A program made the position numbers and the translations under genes. Positions 52,901-59,900 of a DNA stretch of 64,000 nucleotides are shown here, piece after piece; within the stretch, counting starts at the first letter, position 1, and the number at the start of each line of letters is the position of its first letter. The DNA lies in NCBI GenBank assembly GCA_004026145.2, contig CP034984.1, forward strand, positions 1,275,946 through 1,339,945, given 5' to 3'. This DNA comes from Takifugu bimaculatus. Its lineage: Eukaryota > Chordata > Actinopteri > Tetraodontiformes > Tetraodontidae. The notes under the pieces are model-generated. The model made no database searches. It was given only the letters and a program-made list of their open reading frames with translations, and was not told the origin of the DNA.

Positions 52901-53759
52901 TTCTTCCTCCTCGCTACCACCCTCCATCTCTCCTCAATTCCCCTCCATGCCCCATTAGTTGAGCTTGGCTGGAGACAAAGAGGCAGGCCCTTGGAACCGA
53001 ATGACCTGGTCAGCCCGAGATTTAATGGAGAAATCAGGTGTTGTTGAGATAATGGCCGAAGCGCACCAGAAGTCAAGGACAATGGCTCTGCCCCTGCGTC
53101 AGGCAGGGGTCAGGCTTACACAGTCGGCAATGCCAACCTTGTCCTCTCGCTTTATATTTCACAAAGCTTCGCCGAACTGCAAAGAGCCGTTTCTGTAAGT
53201 GATCTTTACAGGCCTTTGTGCAACAGCAGCAAATACGCGGCAGATGTGGCTCATGCTTTAAACGTGCTCACTGTCCTTTAATGTTGTTTCTTCTTCAATA
53301 ATGATTGATGTAAAAGAAAAAAAGAAAAATCTCCCGATGTAAGCGTCAGATGGTAAACCGCTGCACTTTATCGCCTTCAGATGAAACCCAGCTGAGAGCT
53401 ATGGGCTACGACAAAACACCTGATATAATCCTGGAGGTTCCAGTTGGTTAGTATTAACTTCACTTACTGGATGCCAATGTTTCTGAAGTGCCTGTTAGGT
53501 GTTAACTTGTAGAGCTCGTAAAACTGGGAACAGAACAGATGTTTAAGTCCATTCCCGTTTGACTGTGAAGAATGATGTAGTTGTCAGATCCCTTTTGGAT
53601 CGTTTTAAGAGGTTTTCTTGTCATTGATTGGCTATTTCCACCCCTTTCTAAAGCTGTGGAGGGACACATCATACACTGGATAGAGAGCAAAGCATCGTTT
53701 GGAGACGACCACAGCCACCGCAACTATCTGAACGAGCAGTTCTGGAGCTACTGGAACAG
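31553..53759 (+). CDS. cdin1: cdin1, CDAN1-interacting nuclease 1 (spliced, exons 1-10; last exon missing)
   Basis: Ten exons on the + strand: 31553-31653, 39259-39304, 40332-40396, 41052-41112, 43673-43745, 50071-50150, 50397-50446, 52186-52253, 53381-53446 and 53654-53759. All have GT-AG boundaries. Together they make 716 coding nt, an unbroken frame to residue 238 plus two bases of codon 239. Residue numbering matches human CDIN1 as I recall it, with no indels. The family has an N-terminal helical/HTH-like part and a C-terminal PD-(D/E)XK nuclease-like fold with a TPD motif. Here TPD is at residues 194-196 and the E-x-K motif (IESK) is at E214/K216, so the predicted metal-binding core is intact. 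The human protein binds codanin-1 (CDAN1), and mutations in either cause congenital dyserythropoietic anaemia type I. The final ~42 codons were not found downstream in the window. Identity is very secure; nuclease activity is inferred from the family. Confidence 0.96.
32400..32570. promoter_or_regulatory. Candidate conserved non-coding element in intron 1
   Basis: ATCGGG (about 32435) and CCCGAT (about 32464) form a short inverted pair around a CATTCCAATAATT core, followed by GGTTATTGTTATT (SOX-type ATTGTT). Unique sequence. Weak inference. Confidence 0.22.
33651..33675 (+). repeat. C13 followed by (ACC)n
   Basis: Thirteen C, then four CAC/ACC units, a single-strand-prone pyrimidine tract. 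Confidence 0.93.
34190..34345. promoter_or_regulatory. Candidate conserved non-coding element in intron 1
   Basis: Repeat-free block with GAATGTTGATTAAGCATGCG, GAAGTGTCAGAATAATGG and GTTAATTTC words, resembling developmental enhancer sequence. Conservation untested. Confidence 0.25.
36370..37300. promoter_or_regulatory. Candidate large conserved non-coding cluster in intron 1
   Basis: About 900 bp of repeat-free, AT-rich sequence is dense in homeodomain and POU words: TAATTAG (36460-36466) next to a perfect octamer ATTTGCAT (36471-36478), ATGCTAATCATCAG, ATTAATTA (36973-36980), AGAATTAATTATTTG and GGTAATTAGG. No open frame in it has family support. Of all blocks in the window this one looks most like a deeply conserved enhancer cluster of the meis2 locus, but that is inference. 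Confidence 0.38.
38105..38205. promoter_or_regulatory. Candidate conserved non-coding element in intron 1
   Basis: CTGACAGTTGACC (TGACAG at 38118-38123) is followed by ATTTAATGG, CATTTAATTGCAG and GTAAATTAATGC in under 90 bp. The TALE half-site plus homeodomain sites in unique sequence suggests a regulatory element. Confidence 0.3.
38840..38873 (+). repeat. (CA)16 microsatellite
   Basis: Uninterrupted CA repeat in intron 1, ending at a CACGTG E-box. Confidence 0.97.
39259..39304 (+). CDS. cdin1: cdin1 coding exon 2 (residues 34-49)
   Basis: 46 nt: one base completing codon 34 (GA|T, Asp), then 15 codons reading [15 protein letters not shown]. The human protein has SQSQATLLSIFSQEYQ over the same residues, so the match is unambiguous despite the small size. 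The acceptor is TTTATTTGTTCCAG and the donor is CAG|GTTAGA. The exon ends in phase 0. It is too short to stand out as an open reading frame and was found only by matching splice phase and family sequence. Confidence 0.92.
39455..39470 (+). repeat. Poly(C) tract of 16 bases
   Basis: Sixteen consecutive C preceded by several CACCAC units. Confidence 0.92.
39606..39628. repeat. Perfect short hairpin, ATTATTATT / AATAATAAT
   Basis: Nine-base perfect arms (39606-39614 and 39620-39628) flank a CTGAC spacer. The sequence is low-complexity, so it may be no more than a decayed trinucleotide repeat. It belongs to the same structured block as the inverted repeat 70 bp downstream. Confidence 0.6.
39698..39787. 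repeat. Imperfect 90-bp inverted repeat in cdin1 intron 2
   Basis: The left arm 39698-39720 (CTGACAGCGGATGATG, then ATAAATG) pairs with the right arm 39767-39787, whose reverse complement is CTGTCAGCCGGATG, then ATAAATG. They match at about 19 of 24 aligned positions, with a TGA unit and one C as indels. Inside, TGCTGCC (39726-39732) can pair with GGCAGCA (39743-39749). The right arm overlaps TGACAGGTGTCA at 39782-39793. No transposon-like target duplication is visible. It may be a regulatory element, a structured RNA, or chance. Confidence 0.6.
39782..39793. promoter_or_regulatory. TGACAGGTGTCA, second MEIS/TGIF dimer-type site
   Basis: It fits the TGACAGSTGTCA consensus exactly (S = G). 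It sits in cdin1 intron 2 at the right arm of the inverted repeat. Together with the site at 31463 it is one of only two full dimer-type matches I found by eye in the window. Confidence 0.45.
39823..39839 (+). repeat. Poly(T) tract of 17 bases
   Basis: Seventeen consecutive T, no sign of a retroposed element attached. Confidence 0.93.
40021..40057 (+). repeat. (GT)n followed by G-rich run
   Basis: About nine GT units, then G runs interrupted by single T; G-quadruplex-prone. Confidence 0.92.
40213..40312 (+). repeat. (TGA)n(TAA)n trinucleotide microsatellite in cdin1 intron 2
   Basis: About six TGA units (40213-40230) pass into about 27 uninterrupted TAA units ending at 40312. The exon 3 acceptor AG is at 40330-40331. 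Only GCGATTTTCCTTTTGACAG separates the repeat from the exon, so the branch point must lie at the repeat edge or inside it. The TAA tract contains no AG dinucleotide, so it does not create competing acceptors. Confidence 0.97.
40332..40396 (+). CDS. cdin1: cdin1 coding exon 3 (residues 50-71), next to a TAA microsatellite
   Basis: 65 nt: 21 codons beginning KRTKRT and ending ESYYQ, plus CG, which joins the first base of exon 4 to give Arg71. Human has KHIKRTHAKHH...ESYYQR, the same length. The acceptor is TTTTCCTTTTGACAG, only 19 nt after the end of a long (TAA)n repeat. The donor CG|GTGTTG is weak. Because 65 is not divisible by three, skipping this exon would shift the frame. The basic run K/R..K-R-T..RHH is conserved with human. 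Confidence 0.92.
40397..41051 (+). other. cdin1: cdin1 intron 3 (655 bp)
   Basis: The weak donor GTGTTG and acceptor GTTATGCTGAAG mark the ends. T-rich sequence at 40998-41037 is the polypyrimidine region. Nothing else recognisable. Confidence 0.88.
41052..41112 (+). CDS. cdin1: cdin1 coding exon 4 (residues 71-91)
   Basis: 61 nt: a G that completes Arg71, then 20 codons from YLSEAK to LLELALE. Human has YLNGVV...LLDLANE over the same 20 residues. The first half (residues 74-82) is the most diverged part of the protein from human; APVLLxLAxE is kept. The acceptor is GCTGAAG|G and the donor is GAG|GTAACA, phase 0. Confidence 0.92.
41113..43672 (+). other. cdin1: cdin1 intron 4 (2.6 kb)
   Basis: It contains three AT-rich, motif-dense stretches that look like candidate regulatory elements: 41160-41310 (TGTAATTATC, CAATTATTG, GTAATTAGCC), 41810-41895 (CATTATTCATTC, CCATTTAATTGACA) and 42240-42370 (ATGATTAATATGG, ATGCAAG). 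An open frame at 41305-41745 has no family support and is treated as chance. Confidence 0.8.
43673..43745 (+). CDS. cdin1: cdin1 coding exon 5 (residues 92-116), with tandem donors
   Basis: 73 nt: [18 protein letters not shown], then DLEGEM plus one base of Pro116. Human has VDYAPSLMARLILERFLQ, then EHEETP-P. The chosen donor is ATGC|GTGAGT at 43746, because it gives exactly the human length and a strong GTGAGT site. A second GTGAGA donor at 43737 would remove three residues in frame (see findings). The acceptor is CAAACTTCCGTAG. Position 94 is Leu where human has Tyr94, a residue altered in CDA-I patients. Confidence 0.93.
43746..50070 (+). other. cdin1: cdin1 intron 5 (6.3 kb)
   Basis: Donor GTGAGT, acceptor TTGTCCACAG, phase 1. 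It holds C11 (45458-45468), a (CA)n (46922-46966), a CT-rich run (47143-47196) and an A/T-rich low-complexity patch (45900-45960). No nested gene is supported; open frames through the CA repeat are repeat artefacts. Confidence 0.85.
46922..46966 (+). repeat. (CA)n microsatellite in intron 5
   Basis: Uninterrupted CA repeat over 45 bp. Confidence 0.97.
50071..50150 (+). CDS. cdin1: cdin1 coding exon 6 (residues 116-142)
   Basis: 80 nt: CT completing Pro116, then 26 codons, [20 protein letters not shown] followed by AQNIQQ. Human reads [20 protein letters not shown], then ANQVYQ. The acceptor has a strong pyrimidine tract (TTTCTTTTTCCTCTTTGTCCACAG) and the donor is CAA|GTATGC, phase 0. This helical segment links the N-terminal half to the nuclease fold. 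Confidence 0.94.
50397..50446 (+). CDS. cdin1: cdin1 coding exon 7 (residues 143-159), precedes a U12-type intron
   Basis: 50 nt: 16 codons [16 protein letters not shown] plus CA of His159. Human reads [17 protein letters not shown], so this is one of the best conserved blocks in the protein. The acceptor is TGCTCTTTTCCAG. The donor is CA|GTATCCTATC, which fits the minor-spliceosome consensus better than the U2 consensus. Phase 2. Confidence 0.95.
50447..52185 (+). other. cdin1: cdin1 intron 7, predicted U12-type intron
   Basis: The donor GTATCCTATC differs from the U12 donor consensus GTATCCTTTY at one core position. The branch-site-like ATCCTTGAC at 52164-52172 matches TTCCTTRAC, with its likely branch A (52171) 14 nt before the intron end, inside the 10-20 nt window typical of U12 introns. 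The intron is phase 2, as is common for this class. Apart from the splice sites, the 1.7 kb contains a G7 tract at 50941, AT-rich unique sequence and no gene I can support. Confidence 0.75.
52186..52253 (+). CDS. cdin1: cdin1 coding exon 8 (residues 159-182)
   Basis: 68 nt: T completing His159, then [22 protein letters not shown], and the first base of Asp182. Human has [23 protein letters not shown]. Leu178, changed to Gln in CDA-I patients, is conserved here. The acceptor TTGACTGTCTGTTCTCAG contains a U12-like branch site. The donor CTAG|GTAAGT is a strong U2 site, phase 1. Confidence 0.95.
52254..53380 (+). other. cdin1: cdin1 intron 8 (1.1 kb)
   Basis: Donor GTAAGT, acceptor TCGCCTTCAG, phase 1. 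Contains unique sequence, a CCCCTGC-GTCAG-GCAGGGG hairpin near 53090 and an ATTTAATGG / GAGATAATGG block at 53020-53060. A 161-codon minus-strand open frame crosses it but has no family support. Confidence 0.88.
53381..53446 (+). CDS. cdin1: cdin1 coding exon 9 (residues 182-204), TPD motif
   Basis: 66 nt: AT completing Asp182, then 21 codons [20 protein letters not shown] plus V, and one base of Ala204. It carries the GYDKTPD signature that names the TPD family. Asp196 is the expected metal-binding acid of the PD-(D/E)XK fold and is intact. The acceptor is ATCGCCTTCAG and the donor is TTG|GTTAGT, phase 1. Confidence 0.95.
53654..53759 (+). CDS. cdin1: cdin1 coding exon 10 (residues 204-239), E-x-K motif
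   Basis: 106 nt: CT completing Ala204, then [34 protein letters not shown], and two bases of Arg239. [10 protein letters not shown] is identical to human and holds the catalytic-type Glu214 and Lys216. Position 230 is Asn where human has His230. The acceptor is CACCCCTTTCTAAAG and the donor AACAG|GTCATT is weak. The preceding intron is only 207 nt. The next exon should begin with a base completing Arg239 and an FGPGL-like sequence; none was seen to 64000. Confidence 0.95.
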
Positions 53760-56700
53760 GTCATTCTTTGATTTCTTACATGATTCATTTGCTTTTATGC
53801 CTTTTTCTGATTATTGTTAACATGTATCTAGCAACAGTTTCCCTTTCCTGTAAGGTGAAGGCCAGAACACCTCCAAATATATAGTGACTGGGAACCAAGT
53901 TTATTTTTACAAAGATAATCCGCAAAATGTTTCAGTTCTCATGATGGTTACAGTATTACAGATTCACTCAGCCTGATCTATTCTCATTGATGAATCAGAA
54001 ATGTCTTTTTTTAATTAAATGGCAGCAGAATTGGCTGCCACACAATGTGTCAACAGTCGTTAGCCCGATCGTTTAGTGCAGTTCTCACTGCTGCGCTGGC
54101 TCGGTTTCAGACTGAGGTAGACGGCTTTTGTTGCACGCTGAGAGGAGAGTCGGGGTCGCTCACACGCGCTCCCTCCCTCCGCCGGTGAAAGGCTCCAGCC
54201 ATGATCTGGAATGTTGTGACATGATGCTGGAGAACAGGGAAGTTCTGGACCACAGGCCCAAATATACTCTTCATTTGTTTTAATTTTCTCGGTGAACACT
54301 TGATCCTCAGTCAGAAGTGGATGTCTAAATCTATCAGGGCTACAATACTGGAGGGAAAACCGAACATTTCAGTTTGATTTGTTCCCCAAAAAAAAGAACG
54401 TCTGTTGTCGGGATGTTAGTGAGCGGTGCCAAAATTCCAGCTTGTGTTCCAGCTTATCTGATGTAGACAGTGATCTGATAGGCAGTATCAATTCTTTTTT
54501 TAATTCACTGTCTAATTCAATTCATTTCTTCTTCTTAAACTAAGGAATTTTGTTCAGCCATATATTTCATTTTTTAAAGTTGTATTTTTAAAAAACAGAA
54601 TGTTTTAAGCTGTGTTTTTGTGATGTTTATATGAAGTGTTAAGAATCCAGTGGTGTTATTTCCATATAAAGTGGGTTTAGGTTTAATTACATCACTAAAA
54701 TGCACAAAGAACATTTGTTGACCATTTCTAATGAGGAATGACTTAAATCATTGCTTGCTTTCATAAAGTCAATCATATTAATGATGTGAAAGTTATAATA
54801 ATCACGTGGAAATGACTCATAAATCATCATAAATATTTTAGTGTGCACATAAGTCATACTTCATTTTTCATGTGGATTTAAGAAGGCATCATTTTTCTGC
54901 CTTTCTTTTCCCTCATATAACTTTATGCCTGGAGTAGGCCAAACTCTCAGAGCCAACCCTGATTGGACAGTTACAGTTAGTCTCACATACTTGCCCACGG
55001 CTGTCTTTCATTGATATTCAGTGGAGCGACCTTGTCCGTGTGTATTAAGGAGCTGCCAAAGTAGATCCCATCATGTCAGCCAGCAGCTCGGTCAGATAAA
55101 CAGTGCTGTGTCAAACAGGGAGAGAAAAATCGTCACTCCCTTCACACCTTACCTGGCGCCCTTGTAATTTTTAATTGACTTTTACTGCTGACACCTGACC
55201 ATTAGCCTCGTCTCCTCTTCCTGTCATCCTCTTGTGCGGCACGCGCACGCTGTGCACGAATGGGCGTGGATCTGTGTGTTCGGAAAAGTTGCAAGTCAAT
55301 ATGGGGTCGGTGCTTTGTGTTCTGAAAATCATAAACCCAGCACAGAGAGAGTTAAGGGGGGGAACAGGAGAGTGATGGGGTGACATCATCCTCCCTTCAC
55401 TTCCCATTAGGTGGATTCAGTTTGTGAGGGAAGTCCTGAAGGGCCGATGTTTAGGTTGTTTGTCCATTCCTTCATTCATCAAACTTTCGTGTTTGAATCC
55501 AAACCTTTTGGGTTTCTCTTTGAGTGCTCTTGGAATCACACAGTGGTACTTGTAATTACTTCATTGCCCCTGATTGACATTTCCAGTGATTTGCTTATTT
55601 TTCATGAATTCCCTCTTTGCTTTAACCGAACCGCTTCACCCATTGCTTGCGTTAATTGTTCTCGGTTTGCCCTCGAGCACCGCTCAGTGAGCTACGGGGA
55701 CATGTTTTTGTAGATGGAAAGGAAAAAAACATAACTAATTTTCCCTCCAAAGCCCTCACCAACTGCATTTATCATCCAAACAATAGTCTTGCCAACACAC
55801 TAACCCCATAATGAACCCCTCTTCAGTGGAGTGAGGGGTAATGACGCTTTACCTACAATGCTCCCAAGGAAAAAAAAAAAAAGATAAAAGGGGGGCGAAA
55901 TGAAGAGAAAAACGGTCCTCTGCAAAATCAAACGGCGTGTTCAGGCCCAGTGCCTGGATGAGATGCGAGGCAGCAGCTATCGGTGTCTCCCAGCCATCAA
56001 TCTTAGCTGGTGGCATTCCAGCGCCAGCCAGCGCTCTGCTCTGACGGATGTCCCCATAATTGAGTTATCCATCTCACCCAACTATCAGAGTTGCATGAAA
56101 ATTATTCACCTGCTGGTGAATATTAAACACATAATGAGCCTCTTGTGTGTTTTAGGAGAAGTGGGTAAGGTTAAACACAGCATGTAATGAAATATGAACC
56201 CTCGTGCGGTCCCACCTCAACAGCCCATCCTCAATGATGGTGCGTTTAAATCAATTATGGGTTTCAAAGTTACTTCCATAAGTCTCTGAAGTTCTGCCTT
56301 GTCTCATTAGATTTTTTTTAAAATATATTTCCAACCTATTTCCCAACCATATTAAGATAACTTTGACTTGTACATATTTTAAATGTGCTAAATGGTTTAG
56401 CTTTAAGGCACTTTTGTCATTCTGTCCTCATTTTGCAAAGTCTAGGATAAGAATTCATTTGTCATTTAGCATATTTAGGGACCTGAAACCTAAATAAAAC
56501 ATGCAAGAAAAGAGTTCAAATCAATACAGCACTCTGGAGCAAAGAAAAGCCAGACTGATGTGCATCGCTAAAGAACATGAAATAAGAGAATAAAACATCC
56601 ACAACAAGACGGAGTTTTGCCATTGATTACTGTACACCATGGAGTCGCACGGCCAAAGGAAAAATGTCAAATGGAAAACAGGATTCGGGGCCCGCTTTTC

Positions 56701-56782
56701 TATTTGCCCCCTCTCAGTTTCCCTCCCCCATTCCAACCAGTGTACCACAATGGACAGCCTGTGTGGAAATAAGCACCGACGC

Positions 56783-56800
56783 ACCCCCCCCCCCCCCCCC
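56783..56800 (+). repeat. Poly(C) tract of 18 bases
   Basis: Eighteen consecutive C in intron 10. Confidence 0.92.
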
Positions 56801-56839
56801 AAAGTAAATCAGCTACGAGATTCGTAAACTGGGAAATGT

Positions 56840-56960
56840 GTCAGAGTTGAAAATGTTAGCTCTCTTAATGGAGGCTTGAAAAGGTTAGATCTGATAAAAA
56901 GCTGTCAGCTGTCCGCAAAAAGATGATTTATAGCATTATAATGGGACAGTATGCCTCATT
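56840..56960. promoter_or_regulatory. Candidate TALE/PBX-HOX element in intron 10
   Basis: CTGTCAGCTGTC at 56902-56913 (TALE-type half-sites) lies 11 bp from TGATTTAT at 56924-56931, the PBX-HOX core. The words CTTAATGG, GATCTGATAAAAAG and CATTATAATGG surround them. The 13-mer GATGATTTATAGC also occurs at 26179-26191. Conservation untested. Confidence 0.32.
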
Positions 56961-59900
56961 TCTCCACCATATGTAATGGGGGTTATGACTTTTGGGTTTG
57001 CCGATATACATCATCCAGTTTGACCACTTGGAAAGTCAGTGAGGTTTGAATTCACACACATGCACACAATTTCATCTGGCTCCTTTGTTTTAGTAATTGT
57101 AATAGTCATGGCCCGGATTATTAATGTCATTTTCCTACTTTCGGCAGACATTTCTTTGTTCTAAATGGTTCCCATTCAGATCCGTTTGCTGCAGGGACCA
57201 ATTAATGCTCCTGCTTTGTTGCATCGCAGCTTCACTAATCTGCTCACTGACAGTGTTGGCTAATAAATGGACAATAATCGGTTGACGTCGCTACAATTAG
57301 TCATCTTGGGGTCTGGGCGAACTTTCTCTGGAACCTGTGGTTACATTTATAACATTGCAGGATAACTGTTTTATTCAAATACTTTTATTAAATTTGATAT
57401 ATTCTATTATTGTTGCCAATAATGCTTAAATCTAAGCATGTCCAATATGTTGTGCACTTAGCTGAATACCCATTGAATCCAATTTATCATTTTAAAACTG
57501 TATTTTTCCATCATCAATCGGCCTGTGACCCGATCACTGGATGGCCAAAACAATGCCTCAAACACAACATTTAGAAATGCGCATCAGAAGCCTCGCATGT
57601 GTTTCCGGTGTCAGGCAGCCAGGTTCCGTCGTCCTTGCAGGGTAGGACTCTACGTCTCTGCAGCGGGGCCGTCATGAGGCGCGCACAGATAGGGCTTGTC
57701 ACCTGGGAGAGCCGCCCACAGGTTGTGGACGCCGCTGATCCGATGAAGCTGGACATTGCAGGACTATCCCCGAGGAAGGTTCTGGCACTTCAGCGGTGAC
57801 GATGTGACACTTCCAAGACCTTGTGTTTTGCTACAATGCAGCCTGTATCCCTGTCAGGGACACACGCAACATACAAAGGGGCGAATGGCTGCAATAAACG
57901 CTGTTATGGGTCTTTATTGAAATAGCTAGTTTACATAGCTACATTCTACATACGGTTTTGCTTAAGTTCGTTTGTTTAGCATATTACTATTTCTTATAAA
58001 GGTTTTCCTGGTAAACCATCCACGCCTCTGACATTGCCTTCCACCTATTAATAGATCTGGATACCCCATGCAGAGCAGGAACATGGCCCCCTTTATTGTT
58101 TCCTTTGTTATGACATCCTCTCCTATTCCACAGCTAGAAAAATAGCTCTGCACAGTGGTCGTTCCTTCAGGGCTTTGCCACATCAGCACAGTGCAAGGGT
58201 GGCCCCCACAGCACAAGCAACTTGGAATATTAATGGCAAATGACAAGTCGGCTCTGATGCTTCAAGGATTTCATGCTTTTAAGGATGCACATTTGTGTGC
58301 ATTGTCTAAGGCTTCTGGGGTGTAATCCGCACTCTCAGGTCTCCAGCAGCCACGGGATTTAGCTCCGGCTAAGCCTCCTTGTCACCTATTTATATTTGTA
58401 GGCTTGTATCTGCGCATTATCCAAATTTGTCATTTAGCATTGAGGGTGAGAGGGGCTTTGACACGGCCGCCGTGTGAATAAATGAGGAGCAGGACAGAAA
58501 GCGGCATCCCAGTGGTTCCTTTCCTGCCTCCTGTCTCTCTGCTCGGCCGTGACGCTGAGATGGAGAAGAAAGCCTCAAGTCAAATGAGGTGCGAGCATGT
58601 CCGCTCCGTGAGTTGCAGATCTGCTGTGGAACATTTTTAAAAGATTAACGCAGATTTTTTTTGTCAGCTTTCACAAAATATGTCGTCAGGCGTGGAGTCA
58701 CACGCCTTTCTCACAGTGACACGGCTTCTGTCTCCCCCTGCTCCCCAAAACAGGGACCTCGTTGGTCCTATTCCAGGAAGACGTCGGCAGCAGGCAGTCA
58801 GAGGTGATTAAAGGAGATCTGTAAACCCCCCCTCTAACAGAAGAATCCTAATACCTGTCTGATGCCCAAAAGACATTCAGGTGTCCATCATATCAATAGT
58901 TTAGTGACAGACAGAATTTGACACGACACATCTTGTCAGCCTTGTTTGTTTTCACCTTTGTTACAGGGTGTTTTTGCTCATCAGGGGTTTTATATACATT
59001 ATGTAAGAGCTACAGTTGAAAAACCTTCAGACAAACGGCTGTTGTTTTATGAAGATAACCTTTCCTTATCCAAATATGAGACCACTTGATGAGGACTTTT
59101 GAGATTTTTGCCTTAAATCTGTGTTTTTTTTCTATAAATGGATTGGACTCATCTGGCTCATTTGAACTTATATCGCGGCCAGCGTCTTCTCGTGTGTCCA
59201 CATGACCAAAAATGGTCAAAAGGCTTTCTTCTCCAGGCCAACAATAAATAGATTTTTTTTTTTAACCCAAAGACAGCGGCGGAAACAATGCTTCATATTT
59301 CTGCCTTTGTGTTTAAAGAGCGGTGCTGTGTGTACCAGATAATGTGCTGGTACTCATGGTCTGTGGAGGCCCATCAGTCACTGTGCAAAGCTGGTCGCCG
59401 GTGATAAGTGGTTCCTTATAGATAATCTAGACAGTAGGCTTCTTTTTATAGGCCTGTTGTCCCTCACATAACCTTGTGTTTTTTTTCCTGTTGCCACCCA
59501 TGTTTATTTTCCAGTGAATAGTTCCTAAAAATGTATAGAATAAATTCCTGATTGACTAATGCAACGTTTTTTAGGGTTTTTTTTTATTATACAAAAATAT
59601 TCCTCAGCACAGCTGCAAACCTTTTAGATTTTCACCTATTAGCTTCTGTTTAGTCATTCCTAACTATTAGAAGCAAAAAAACAGCAGCTGCTCTTTTTAA
59701 TTTCCCCCCAGTAGTCTCAGTTTTGTGGGATTTCTGCTTGTAGTTCTCACTGTAATTCTGTTTGTGGACTCATTCATCTACCAGGATGTTACACAGTGTG
59801 TGACTTAAGTTTATTTCACTCCACAAACCCTTTAGCTGATTTTGCAGTACCTCCTGGCAGTGCTTTTGACTGATTTCTCATAAAAAAAACCAAATTTATA

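Noticed and set aside
52597..53082. 161-codon minus-strand open frame in intron 8
   Set aside because: No recognisable domain, no splice or promoter support; composition looks like translated non-coding DNA.
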